Positions 8,971 to 20,146 of a DNA stretch of 64,000 nt are shown here, piece by piece. The notes below the pieces were generated by a model. That model ran no database searches and was not told where the DNA came from. It was given only the letters and a program-made list of their open reading frames with translations. The stretch is from Cloeon dipterum (lineage: Eukaryota > Arthropoda > Insecta > Ephemeroptera > Baetidae). The stretch lies in the NCBI RefSeq assembly GCF_949628265.1, contig NC_088790.1:32306545-32370544 (forward strand). The letters are read 5' to 3'. Numbering within the stretch: position 1 is the first letter of the stretch; the number at the start of each line of letters is the position of its first letter. The position numbers and the translations under genes are program-made.

Positions 8971-10603
8971 ATGAATGGAAAGTGTCCTTACTGCAAGTTT
9001 AATCCTTTTATGTGCGGCTTGTGTCCGGACCCGAACTGTCCATATGCATTTAATTTTGAAACGCAAAATGTGGGGTCGTTGGATTTCGAGGGCTCTTCAC
9101 ATCTTACGGCTCCAATTGTGCAGGAAGCTCGTAGTAACGAGTTGACGGTAATGCATAGTGATGATATCACCAATTTTTTCGATAGCTTAGCATCGCCTGG
9201 AGAAAACCCCACCGCACAATTGCAATTTCCAATCCAAGCAGGTAAATCAACAAATTTAAGTTTTCTCATTCAAAATTTTAAATAAATTTTATCTTAAGGC
9301 CAACCTGCAATGCCAGAGAGTGGTGAGGAATTTCGAAATTTCGACAACGCTCAAATTCCTGCAACAAACGTTCGGGAGAATTCTGGTTACTCTGAATGGA
9401 ATGTGCAACAGCAGGCAGCTGTGAACCAATGGATGGACGAAGGGATGGACTGGGAATGTGATTCGCCACCCACCAATCAGGGGAATTCTGCGTCTGGCTC
9501 TGTTTCTCCTTTTGGAAACATTGCGCAGACGCAGATGGCTCCTTTACTGCCTCAACCTTTTGCTGCTCCCAATCCCGAACCGATCGCATCAACCTCAAGG
9601 GCAGATTATTTTCAAGTTCCAAACCTGTCAGGATACCATGGTAGCGAAGCTCAGTCAGGTATTTTTCTTTTACAGAACGTACGATTCAAATTTGACAACA
9701 TTCTTTAGGCCAAAACGACCTGATTGTGAAACAAGGTGGGCTGCAATTTCCAATCACTATTCAAGATTTTACTTCGATGAATCAGTTTGGGAATCCAACG
9801 CATCAGCCAATTGCTGGACAAAGAAAACCTAACTTAGTTGATGAGCCAATCGGAAATGAAGGAATGGAAACGGGTGCATCTGGCCCTCCATCTACCCCTG
9901 AAAGCATTGTGCAAAGCCAGAGCTCTTCTTCAGCTCAGAAAGTCTCAGGTACAAACATCTCGATTATTAAAATTATATTTAATTGAACTTCACGACCCTT
10001 TCAGAACCAACTAAAAAATCTAAATATGTCCGAGACAGAACAGGATTTTGCGTGATGTGTGAAGAGCAAAGCAGTGAAATTAACCACCATTGGAAAACTT
10101 GGCACCCACATGGCTACAAGAAACCAAATCCTTGCTATCAATTAATAAGGAAGACATTTTTGTCAAGTTCACGTATATTGCTCCCCTGTTGTACAAACCC
10201 TGAAGAAGAGTTAAAAAAATGCGACGAATGTCAAAAGGTGCTTTACAACCACCGCTACTACAATCATGGCTGTTCCGTTCCTTCAACCAGCTCAGCCAAA
10301 CCAGATGCAAGTGATGCTCCAGCTCCGACTTCAGAAAAGAAAACAAAAGGACAATGCCTGATGTGCAAATTCACCTTTGATGATTTGGAGGAACATAAGC
10401 GCCTAATGCACGAGGACAATAAAGGATACGCCATCAGAAAGGTCCATGAACAATGGACACTCCTTCCTTGTGGTACTTGTGACGCTATGGAGCTCAAGAA
10501 ATGCCTGAATTGTCCTAAGGTCACGTACACATATCATTTTAAGAAAAGTAAGTTTGATTCATATTTATCTCCCTACTGTCCAACTTGCAGGCCTCCCATG
10601 TAA
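8971..10603 (+). CDS. copy 4, paired zinc-finger family protein
   Basis: Unknown function. Exons 8971-9241, 9299-9658, 9709-9948 and 10005-10603 give 489 aa; all introns are phase 1 and short (about 50-60 bp). Residues 5-23 form the CX2CX9CX4C knuckle (CPYCKF...LCPDPNC). About 90-290 is low-complexity Gln/Pro/Ser sequence. Exon 4 (291-489) carries two modules. The first has FCVMC...HH..WH, LLPCCTNPEEELKKC and CDECQKVLYNHRYYNHGC. The second has CLMCKFTFDDLEEHKRLMH, QWTLLPCGTCDAMELKKC and CLNCPKV, ending in YCPTC. Up to five zinc sites are possible. Every splice site matches its paralogues. The two modules resemble each other, suggesting an internal duplication. Nuclear or nucleic-acid binding is plausible but only inferred. 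Confidence 0.85.
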
Positions 10604-10703
10604 AAACCAAATAAACATGGAAAAATAAAAAATGTTAAATTAATCGATGCAGTTTGGGATCTCTTTACAAGATCATTTTCAGATTGCAAGATGTTTATGA
10701 AAC

Positions 10704-10752
10704 AATAAATTATTCAAATAGGTCACTCAAATTTGTGTTTCTCTTCCTATTT
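10704..10752 (+). terminator. poly(A) signal and conserved 3'-end element of copy 4
   Basis: AATAAA at 10704-10709, then AATAGGTCACTCAAATTTG and TGTGTTTCTCTTCCTATTT. A GU-rich cleavage element is the simplest reading. Confidence 0.75.
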
Positions 10753-10759
10753 ACCTGAT

Positions 10760-11690
10760 TTAATTGCTTAAATTGATTGGTTGCTTAATTTATATCACAT
10801 TTTAAAAAGTAAAAAAATTGTAATTTTATTTGAGAAAATAGATCAAAATTCACTTTCGAAATTGAAGGTTCAAGCCCTTGCAGATTTGGTGCAGCTTTTA
10901 TAATGCCCAGCTCTCTTTAATTCCTTCTCTGTAATCTGTTATTAAATATTTAAATTTTTAGCTTAAAGATCTGAGTACAAATATCATTTTACGCATGTCA
11001 CCTGCGCCGGACACTGTCATGTCCGACTCTATAGCCTCTAACCCCTCTCCTGGCTGCTCCTTTTGAAACGGTTTTGTTCATCCCTTTGAGCTACACACCC
11101 TTCTTTCCTAGTCTTTCATAGCGTAAATTTAAAACATTTTCTGGCCACTTGAAAAATATCTCGAACCCTTCAACCCACTTTTTATATAATATTTTGATGC
11201 AAATGATTAATTTTTAACATCTTTTGGCTGTTTGATTGAGCGACCTGGGAGGTGCCCTGGTGGGTGCCCTGTGGCCTTCAAGTGGCCACCGTGGTTCAGG
11301 CCAACCCGCGGCTGATGGACACCTCACCTATAATGTCCGTATTTCACCATGAAATATTAAGTGAACATTTTATATTTTAATTTTTAAAGATAATGAATTA
11401 GTTTCAGTAAAAATTTGTGCCACAACCTTGATTTTGGATTTAATTTTGTAACATTTCGGCTGGTCTTACGATTTTCACACGCGAGACCCTCTTTTTTCCT
11501 CTTTCCACTTAAGACTCGTACAAATCAGTGATTATAAAAGCAGCTGACTCTGCTGGCGGAATTCGGGCAGAATAAAATGTTTTGCTAAATGCTAAAAAAT
11601 AACCTAATTTCTGGCCGTGTGAACAAATAACCTAACATTTCCCGAAATCATTGTGGAGCGAAAATATTTAAAATATATGAGCGCATCATC
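10760..11690. repeat. duplicated intergenic unit between copies 4 and 5
   Basis: No gene. It contains the CGACCTGGGAGGTGCCCTGG...GGCTGATGGACACC block (about 11225-11340), the GCGAGACCCTCTTTT block (about 11482) and a GGTTCAAGCCCTTGCAGATT block (about 10868). The same blocks recur in the spacers before copies 2 and 7 and after copy 9, in the same relative order. Confidence 0.6.
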
Positions 11691-11694
11691 TAAA

Positions 11695-11962
11695 TAGATC
11701 GAAAGATATTTAGGTAGAGGTTTCGAATTCCAATAATTCTGCCGTGACACGCAATGCGATGAATCCTGGACATTTCCTGATAGACAGTCGTCGGCTACGC
11801 ACTGAATTCGAATCGTTCCTTAAGGTAAGGAGAAATAATCAATTCATTTCATCGCTCTTTATCCGCATTATGTGCATGATGTACTGTGTAAAAAACATTT
11901 TACGAAAAACATGAATATTTCTTGTTGTTTTTAGGACCAAAAATCGCCCGAACAAAATTAAA
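11695..11962 (+). promoter_or_regulatory. leader exon, first intron and uORF of copy 5
   Basis: uORF ATG at 11759, 22 codons to the donor at 11824, acceptor at 11934, then seven or eight more codons and a TAA just before the main ATG at 11963. Almost identical to the leader of copy 4. Confidence 0.65.
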
Positions 11963-13663
11963 ATGAATGAAACGTGTCCTCACTGCAAGTTTAATCCTGT
12001 TATGTACGGCTTGTGTCCGGACCCGAACTGTCCATATGCATCAAATTTTGAAACGCAAAATGTGGGGTCGTTGGATTTCGAGGACTCTTCACATCTTACG
12101 GCACCAATTGTGCAGGAAGCTCGTAGTAACGAGTTGATGGCTATGCAAGGTGAAGATAACGCCAATTCTATCGACAGCTTAGCATCAATTGGAGAAAACC
12201 CCACCGCACAATTGCAATTTCCAATCCAAGCAGGTAAATCAACAAATTAAAGTTTTCGCATTCAAAATTTTAAATAAATTTTATCTTAAGGCCAACCTGC
12301 AATGCCAGAGACGAGTGGTGAGGAATTTCGAAATTTCGACAACGCTCAAATTCCTGCAACAAACGTTCGGGAGAATTCTGGTTACTCTGAATGGAATGTG
12401 CAACAGCAGGCAGCTGTGAACCAATGGATGGAAGAAGGGAAGGACTGGGAATATTATTGGCCACCCACCAATCAGGGGATCTCTGCGTCTGGCCCTGTTT
12501 CTCCTTTTGGAAACATTGCGCAGACGCAGATGGCTCCTTTACTGCACCAACCTTTTGCTGCTCCCAATCCCGAACCGATCGCATCAACCTCAAGGGAAGG
12601 TTTCCAACCTCCTAACCTGTCAGGATACCATGGTAGCGAAGCTAAGTCAGGTATTATTTTTTACAGAACGTACGATTCAAATTTGACAACATTCTTTAGG
12701 CCAAAACAACCTGATTGTGAGGCAAAGTGGGCTGCAATTTCCAATCACTATTCAAGATTTTACTTCGATTAATCAGTTTGGGAATCCAACGCAACAGCCA
12801 ATTGCTGGACAAAGAAAACCTAACTTAGTTGATGAGCCAGTCGGAAATGAAGGAATGGATACTGGCGCGTCTGGCCCACAACCTACTCCTGGAAGCATTG
12901 CTGTGCAAAGCCAGAGCTCTCGTTCAATTCAAGAACCTGAGGTGGCTAATTCTAACCCTGAACCACGCAGAAAAGCCACAGGTACACACCACAGGCATAT
13001 CAATTATTAAAAATTAATTTAAGTTAACCTTATACTCTTTCAGAGCATACCGTGAAAAATCAAAGAGGATTTTGTGTGATGTGTGAAACTGAAGTTGGTA
13101 ATTATTATATTCATTGGGATACATGGCACAAGGATATTAAAACCAATGATTTCAATCGGATCTATAAAACATGCATCAATTTGGAACCAACATTTACACG
13201 ATTATTGCTACCCTCTTGCACAAACCCTAAAGAAGAGTTAAAAAAATGTCTGGAGTGTAAAAAGGTGCTTTACAATCACCGTTACGACAATCATGGCTGT
13301 TCCGTTCCTTCAACCAGTTCAGCCCAACCAAATGCGAACGTTCCTCCAGTTCGTGCTTCAGGAAGAAAAATAAAAGCTAATTGCCTGATGTGCAAGTCCA
13401 CCTTTGATGATATAGTCAAGCATTGGTCCGACATGCACAACTTCCCTATAAAAAAATACGATGGTGTTTACAGCGTTTACGCTCTCAGAGAGGTCTTTGG
13501 ACAATGGACGCTCCTTCCTCATGGAACTTGTGATGTTAAGGAACTGGATCAATGCAGGCGTTGCTTAAAGATCATGTACAAATATAGTTTTAAGGGTCAC
13601 AAAATACGCAATCAACCGTACTGTTCGAATTGCTGGATATTACAAAGAAATAATCAACTTTGA
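11963..13663 (+). CDS. copy 5, paired zinc-finger family protein
   Basis: Unknown function. Exons 11963-12233, 12291-12650, 12700-12981 and 13044-13663, 510 aa, all phase 1. The N-terminal knuckle is CPHCKF...LCPDPNC. Exon 3 is the longer type, ending in IQEPEVANSNPEPRRKAT. In exon 4, module 1 has FCVMCETEVGNYYIHWDTWH and KKCLECKKVLYNHRYDNHGC. Module 2 is the NANVPPVRA type with CLMCKSTFDDIVKHWSDMH, GQWTLLPHGTCDVKELDQC and a terminal YCSNC. Exons 1-2 are close to copy 4 and exon 4 is close to copy 7, which suggests mosaic ancestry. All zinc-ligand positions seen in the family are kept. Confidence 0.85.
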
Positions 13664-13723
13664 AGTTTTAAATCGATAGAGCGAGCGATCTCTATACAAC
13701 AATCATTTTCTAGATGTATGCGA

Positions 13724-13775
13724 AGTAAAGACATTTTTGGAATAGGTCACTCAATTATGTGTTTCTCTTTCTTTT
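13724..13775 (+). terminator. variant poly(A) signal and 3' element of copy 5
   Basis: AGTAAA at 13724-13729 stands where copy 7 has AATAAA. It is followed by AATAGGTCACTCAATTATG and TGTGTTTCTCTTTC. The signal is weakened by one base. Confidence 0.65.
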
Positions 13776-13794
13776 TCTTAAACTATTTTCTTAA

Positions 13795-14030
13795 AATTAT
13801 CGGATAAATCTGGACACTGCCCTGTTTACATCTGGCCTCTTGGCCGCTTCGCTTCTTTCTTGGCGGACCCGGTGTGCCTCCCAATTCCTCTCGAAAGGCC
13901 AAATAAAAACTGAAATCGAAATTGTACTCTTTTTACTTTAATTTTTTGGCTGCGCTTAAAAATACCAAAACATTTTCCGAATTCATTGTTGAGCGAAAAA
14001 ATTTAAAATACGTGAATGCATCTAAATGGA
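13795..14030. repeat. short spacer unit between copies 5 and 6
   Basis: Contains GGACACTGCCCTGTTTACAT and CTTGGCCGCTTCGCTTC, shared almost exactly with the spacer after copy 7 (19.28 kb). It lacks the about 380 bp present there and also lacks the CGACCTGGGAGG block of the other spacers. Confidence 0.65.
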
Positions 14031-14294
14031 TCGAAAGATATTTAGGCAGAGGTTTCGAATTCCTATAATTCTGTTTTGACACGCAATGCGATGAATCCTG
14101 GACATTTCCTGATAGACAGTTGTCGGCTACGCACTGAATTCGAATCGTTCCTTAAGGTAAGGAGAAATAATCAATTCATTTCATCGCTCTTTATCCACAT
14201 TTTGTGCATGATGTATTGAGTAAAATACATTTTACGAAAAACACGAATATTTCTGGTTGTTTTTAGGACCAAAAATCGCCCGAACAAAATAAAA
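14030..14294 (+). promoter_or_regulatory. leader exon, first intron and uORF of copy 6
   Basis: uORF ATG at 14091, donor at 14156, acceptor at 14266. Because the usual TAA reads AAA-AAT here, the uORF runs on and ends at a TGA overlapping the main start region (ATG at 14295). Confidence 0.65.
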
Positions 14295-15972
14295 ATGAAT
14301 GAAACATGTCCTTACTGCAAGTTTAATCCTATTATGTACGGCTTTTGTCCGGACCCGAACTGCCCATATGGATCCAGTTACGAAACGCAAGATGTGCAGT
14401 CGTTGAATTTCGAGGACTCTTCACATCTTACGGCACCAATTGTGCAGGAAGCTCGTAGTAACGAGTTGATGGCTATGCAAGGTGAAGATATCGTCATTAT
14501 TATCGATTGGAAAACATCTATTGGAGAAAACCGCACCGCACAATCGCAATTTGCAAACCAAGCAGGTAGATTGCAAAATTCAAGTATATTCATTGAAAAT
14601 GTTAATGGATTTTTCATTTAGGCCATCCTGCAATGCCAGAGAGTGATGGGGAATTTCGAAATATCGAGAATGCTCAAACTTCTGCGTCGAATCAGATCGA
14701 ATCAAACGTTCAGGAGAATTTTGGTTATCCAGAATGGAATGCGCAAAATCAGGCAGCTATGAACCAATGGACGGACGAAGGGATGGACTGGGAATGTGAT
14801 TGGCCACCCGCTAATCAGGGGATCTCTGCGTCTGGCCCTGTTTCTCCTTTTGGAAACATTGCGCAGACGCAGTTTTCTCCTTTACTGCCTCAACCTTTTG
14901 CTGCTCCTAATCCCGCACCGATCGCATCAACCTCAAGGGGAGATTTCCAACCTCCTAACCTGTCAGGATACCATGGTAGCGAAGCTAAGTCAGGTATTTT
15001 CTTTTACAGAATGTACGATGCAAATTTGACACATTTCTTTAGGCCAAAACGAACTGATTGTGAGGGAAGGTGGGCTGGAATTTAAAATCACTATTCCAGA
15101 CTTGGCTTCGATCAATCAGTTTGGGAATCCAACGCAACAGGCAATTGCTGGACAAGGAAAATCTGGCCTAGTTTGGGAGCCTCTCGGAAATGAAGGAATG
15201 GAAATAATGGGCGCATCTGGCCCTCAACCTTCTCCTGAAAGCATTGTGCAAAGCCAGAGCTCTCGTTCAATTCAAGAACCTGAGGTGGCTAATTCTCACC
15301 CTGATCCACGCATAAAAGCCATAGGTACACACCACAGGCTTTCAATTATTAAAATTTAATTTGATTTAACCTTATACTCTTTCAGAGCATACCAAGAAAA
15401 ATAGCAGAGCATTTTGCGTGATGTGTGAAATTGAAGTTGGAAATTACTATACTCATTGGGATACATGGCACAAGGATTTTAAAACCAATGATATAAATCG
15501 GACCTATAAAACATGCACCAATTTGGAACCAACATTTACACAATTATTGCTACCCTCTTGCACAAACCCTAACAAAGAGTTAAAAAAATGTGACGAATGT
15601 CAAAAGGTGCTTTACAACCACCGCTACTACAATCATGGCTGTTCCGTTCCTTCAACCAGCTCAGCCAAACCAGATGCAATTTATGCTGCAGCTCCGACTT
15701 CAGAAAAGAAAACAAAAGGACATTGCCTGATGTGCAAATTCACCTTTGATGATTTGGAGGAACATAAGCGCCTAATGCACGAGGACAATAAAGGATACGC
15801 CATCAGAAAGGTCCATGAACAATGGACACTCCTTCCTTGTGGTACTTGTGACGCTACGGAGCTCAAGAAATGCCTGAGTTGCCCTAAGGTCACGTACAGA
15901 TATCATTTTAAGAAAAGTAAGTTTGATCCAAATTTATCTAGATTCTGTCCAACTTGCAGGCCTTCCATGTAA
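14295..15972 (+). CDS. copy 6, chimeric paired zinc-finger family protein
   Basis: Unknown function. Exons 14295-14565, 14622-14993, 15043-15324 and 15386-15972, 503 aa, phase 1 joins. The N-terminal knuckle CPYCKF...FCPDPNC is intact. Exons 1-3 and the first finger (FCVMCEIEVGNYYTHWDTWH) follow the copy 5/7 type. From KKCDECQKVLYNHRYYNHGC onward the sequence and the 3' UTR switch to the copy 4 type (SAKPDA, EKKTKG, CLMCKFTFDDLEEHKRLMH, ending FCPTC). The switch falls around 15590. This is best explained by gene conversion or unequal crossing-over inside exon 4. The conserved glycine before the first finger is alanine (SRAFCVMC). Otherwise intact. Confidence 0.85.
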
Positions 15973-16071
15973 AAACCAAGTAATCAAGGAGAATAAAAAA
16001 TGTTAAATTAATCGATGCAGTTTGGGATCTCTTTACAAGATCATTTTCAGATTGCAAGATGTTTATGAAAT

Positions 16072-16124
16072 AATAAATTATTCAAATAAATCACTCAAAT
16101 ATGTGTTTCTCTTCCTATTTATCT
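16072..16124 (+). terminator. poly(A) signal and 3' element of copy 6
   Basis: AATAAA at 16072-16077, then AAATAAATCACTCAAATATG (one base changed in the GGTCACTC motif) and TGTGTTTCTCTTCCTATTT. Confidence 0.7.
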
Positions 16125-16139
16125 AATCTTATAGCTGAA

Positions 16140-17160
16140 AGGGATTGGTCACTTAATTTATATTACATTTAACAAAATAAAAAAAATATTTTACTTGAGA
16201 AAATAGATCAAAATTCATTTTCGAAGTTGAAGGTTCAAGCACTTGAAGATTTGGTGCAGCTAATATAATGCCCACCTCTCTTTAATTCCTGCTCTGTAAT
16301 CTGTTATTAAATATTTAAAAGTTTTAGCTCAATGATCTCTGAGCACACTGTCATGTCCGCCTCACGGTCGCCTCCCCCCTCTCCTGGCTGCTCCTTTTGC
16401 AACCGTTTTGTTCGTCCCTTTTAGCTACCCACCCTTCTTTCCTAGTCTAGCTTAGCATAAATTTCAAAAATTTTTGGCCACTTGAAAAATATTTTCGCTG
16501 GTTTTGAAAAGCTTTTATTGCATGCCACCTTTTAAGGAGATAATTTTCGAGAGATTGAATGTTATTTCTTTCAATATATTAAAAATTACTTATTTTAAAA
16601 AGTTTCCCGAATATGCCAAGATTTCTTTTATTTCTAACACTTAGAGCCGCTGAAATTGAAAGGAAATTCGATGCACTTTCATTTAATTTTAAATAAATAT
16701 ATGATTAATTTTTAACATTCTGCGGCTGTGAATGAGCGACCTGGGAGGTGGCCTGCGACCTTCAGAACTTCAAGGGCTACCAAGGAACGGGAAAAGCCGA
16801 CCCGCGGACGGTGGACACTTCATCTTTGATGTCCGCATATTGCGCTGAGTAATTAACAAACTTTTATTATTACATTTTTGGATGAAAATTAACTAGTTTT
16901 CAGTCAAGATTTGTGCCGCTACCTTGATTTTGGATTTAATTTTGTAACATTTCAGCTGGTCTTACGATTTTTGCATGCGAGACCCTCTATCTACTTCCGA
17001 CTCGTACCAATTAGTGCTTTTAAGCAGCAGACTCTGCTGGCTGGAAGAATTTTTAGCTATATGTTAAAAAACACTTATTTACTTTTGGCCATGTCTACAA
17101 ATAATAAAACATTTCCCGAAATCATTGTGGAGCGAAAATATTTAAAATATATAAGCACAT
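16140..17160. repeat. duplicated intergenic unit between copies 6 and 7
   Basis: No gene. It carries the GGTTCAAGCACTTGAAGATT block (about 16230), the GAGCGACCTGGGAGGTGGCC block (about 16721-16840) and the GCGAGACCCTCT block (about 16978), in the same order as the spacer after copy 4. Confidence 0.6.
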
Positions 17161-17164
17161 CATC

Positions 17165-17436
17165 TAAATAGATCGAAAGATATTTAGGCAGAGGTTTCGA
17201 ATTCCAATAATTCTGTCGTGACACGCAATGCGATGAATCCTGGACATTTCCTGATAGACAGTTGTCGGCTACGCACTGAATTCGAATCGTTCCTTAAGGT
17301 AAGGAGAAATAATCAATTCATTTCATCGCTCTTTATCCGCATTTTGTGCATGATATATTGTGTAAAAAACATTTTACGAAAAACATGAAAATTTCTGGTT
17401 GTTTTTAGGACCAAAAATTGCCCAAACAAAATTAAA
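17165..17436 (+). promoter_or_regulatory. leader exon, first intron and uORF of copy 7
   Basis: uORF ATG at 17233, donor at 17298, acceptor at 17408. It ends at a TAA just before the main ATG at 17437. Confidence 0.65.
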
Positions 17437-19153
17437 ATGAATGAAACGTGTCCTTACTGCAAGTTTAATCCTGTTATGTACGGCTTTTGTCCGGACCCAA
17501 ACTGCCCAACATATGCCACAAGTAACGAAGCGAAAGATGTGCAGCCGTTGGATTTCGAGGACTCTTCACATCTTACGGCTCCAATTGTACAGGAAGCTCG
17601 TAGTAAAGAGTTGACGGTAATGCAAGGTGAAGTTATCGAAAAATCTTTCGATGTCTTAGCATCGATTGGAGAAAATCCCACCGCACAATTGCAATTTCCA
17701 ATCCAAGCAGGTAAATCAACAAATTCAAGTTTTCACATTGTAATTTTTAAACAAATTTTATCTTAAGGCCAACCTGCAATGCCAGAGACGAGTGGTGAGG
17801 AATTTCGAATTTTCGATAACGCTCAAACTCCTGCAACAAACGTTCGGGAGAATTTTGGTTACTCTGAATGGAATGTGCAACAGCAGGCAGCTGTGAACCA
17901 ATGGATGGACGAAGGGATGGACCGGGAATTTTATTGGTCACCCACCAATCAAGGGATCTCTGCGTCTTGCCCTGTTTCTCCTTTTGGAAACATTGCGCAG
18001 ACGCAGTTTTCTCCTTTACTGCCTCAACCTTTTGCTGCTCCCAATCCCGCACCGATCGCATCAACCTCCAGAGAAAATTTCCAACTTCCAAACCCGGCAG
18101 GGCGGTACCATGTTAGCGAAGCTCAACCAGGTATTTTTCTTTTACAGAACGTACGATTCAAATTTGACACATTTCTTTAGGCAAAAACGACCTGATTGAG
18201 AGACAAGGTGGGCTGCAATTTCCAATCGCTATTCAAGATTTTACTTCGATTTATCAGTTTGGGAAACCAACGCAACAGAAAATTGCTGGACAAAGAAAAT
18301 CTAACTTATTTAAGGAGCCTCTCGGAAATGAAAGAATGGAAATGGGCGCATCTGGCCCACAACCTACTCCTGGAAGCATTGTGCAAAGCCAGAGCTCTGA
18401 TCGTTCAATTCAAGAACCTGAGGTGGCTAATTCTAACCTCGAACCAAGCAGAAAAGTCACAGGTACACAGCACAGGCATTTCAATTATTAAAATTTGATT
18501 TAATTTAATCCTATACTCTTTCAGAGCATCGAAATAGGAAAGGATTTTGCGTGATGTGTGAAACTGAAATTAATGATTATTATGGTCATTGGGGTACATG
18601 GCACAAGGATATTAAAACCAAAAAACCAAATTCGATCTATAAAACATTCACCATGATCAAACCTACATTTACACGATTATTGCTACCCACTTGCACAAAC
18701 CCTAAAGATGAGTTAAAAAAATGTCTGGAGTGTAAAAAGGTGCTATACAATCACCGTTACGACAATCACGGCTGTTCCGCTCCTTCAACCAGTTCAGCCC
18801 AACCAAATGCGAACGTTCCTCCAGTTCGTGCTCCAGGAAGAAAAATTAAAGGATATTGCCTGATGTGCAAATTCACCTTTGATGATATAGCTAAGCATTG
18901 GTCCGACATGCACAACTTCCCTACAAAAATATGCGATGATGTTTACGGCGTTTACGCTCTCAGAGAGGTCCTTGGACAATGGACGCTCCTTCCTCATGGA
19001 ACTTGTGATGTTAAGGAACTGGATCAATGCAGGCGGTGCTTAAAGATCATGTACAAATATACTTTTAAGGGTCACAAAATAAACAGTGAACCGTATTGTT
19101 CAAATTGCTGGCTATACATAATGCAAAAGAAATATCCAACTTTGAAGTTTTAA
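17437..19153 (+). CDS. copy 7, paired zinc-finger family protein
   Basis: Unknown function. Exons 17437-17710, 17768-18130, 18181-18462 and 18525-19153, 515 aa, phase 1 joins. The N-terminal knuckle is CPYCKF...FCPDPNC with one extra residue after it. Module 1 has FCVMCETEINDYYGHWGTWH and KKCLECKKVLYNHRYDNHGC. Module 2 has CLMCKFTFDDIAKHWSDMH, GQWTLLPHGTCDVKELDQC and RRCLKIMYKY, ending YCSNC. The tail is longer than in sister copies (LYIMQKKYPTLKF). Very similar to copy 5 from exon 3 to the 3' UTR. The exon 3 start reads GCAAAAAC instead of GCCAAAAC (one residue, K for Q). Confidence 0.85.
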
Positions 19154-19205
19154 ATCGATAGAGCGAGCGATCTCTATACAATAATCATTTTTTAGATGTA
19201 TGCGA

Positions 19206-19258
19206 AATAAAACATTTTTTCGAATAGGTCACTCAATTATGTGTTTCTCTTTCTTTTT
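19206..19258 (+). terminator. poly(A) signal and 3' element of copy 7
   Basis: AATAAA at 19206-19211, then AATAGGTCACTCAATTATG and TGTGTTTCTCTTTC. Confidence 0.75.
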
Positions 19259-19279
19259 CCTAAACTATTTTCTTAAAAT

Positions 19280-19900
19280 TATTGGATAAAGCTGGACACT
19301 GCCCTGTTTACATCTGGCCTCTTGGCCGCTTCGCTTCTTTCTTGGCGGACCCGGTTTGCCTCCCAATTCCTCTCGAAAGGCCAAATAAAAACTGAAATCG
19401 AATATTTGATGTCCAAACTTTTTACAATGCTGCAGCATCCGTGACCGTTTTTGGACACAATTTTTAGGAACGATCAATGCAGCCATTCATTTAATCAACA
19501 AACCCTTCTTTGCGAGCCTAGAATTGCGGGAATTTCAATCATTTATTTTTGTATCCATTTTTATATTTATTTTTGCAGCTTGAATACCTCATCGAGTGTC
19601 AAATTTTATGTCGTCACTACACGAGTCTCTTATAATTGCTTGTTATTTACGATTGCTGGTAAATTAAATTGAAGCAGATATTAAGCAGGATTATTATGCT
19701 GGAAAAATCAAAGGTAGAATTGATTGGTTAAAGTTTGAATAATAAATAACCTCCATAGTTGTGCACTTGATTTGCAAATTCATGTACTCTTTTCACTTTA
19801 ATTTTTTGGCTGCGCTTAAAAATACCAAAACATTTTCCGAATTCATTGTTGAGCGAAAAAAATTTAAAATATGTGAATGCATCTAAATGGATCGAAAGAT
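19280..19900. repeat. spacer unit after copy 7 with an extra ~380 bp
   Basis: The flanks match the spacer after copy 5 (GGACACTGCCCTGTTTACAT on the left; TTTTTTGGCTGCGCTTAAA on the right). The segment of about 19404-19782 has no counterpart there. I see no terminal repeats or coding content in the extra DNA. Confidence 0.6.
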
Positions 19901-20146
19901 ATTTAGGCAGAGGTTTCGAATTCCAGTAATTCTGTTTTGACAAGCAATGCGATGAATCCTGCGGTCATTTGCTCAGAGACACCGGTCGGCAACGCACTCA
20001 ATTCGAAACACGCTCTGTGGTAAGAACTAAATATTAATTCAATCTTGTATTTAATCGATCTTCATTCGAATATTTAGCATGAAATTTAAAATGTTTTATT
20101 CCATTTTACTAGAAATCCTAAATATTTTTGTTTTGTTTAAGGAAAA
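19890..20146 (+). promoter_or_regulatory. leader exon and first intron of copy 8
   Basis: Upstream ATG at 19952. Relative to copy 2 the leader has an extra base (CCTGCGGTC for CCTGGTC), so the upstream frame is shifted and stops at once after splicing (donor 20019, acceptor 20141). Translation is expected at the ATG at 20147. Confidence 0.6.

Noticed and set aside
9661..9708. TTTTACAG as an alternative exon 3 acceptor in copies 4-7
   Set aside because: It would leave an intron of only about 15 nt and break the phase; TTTAG/GCC is conserved and in phase.
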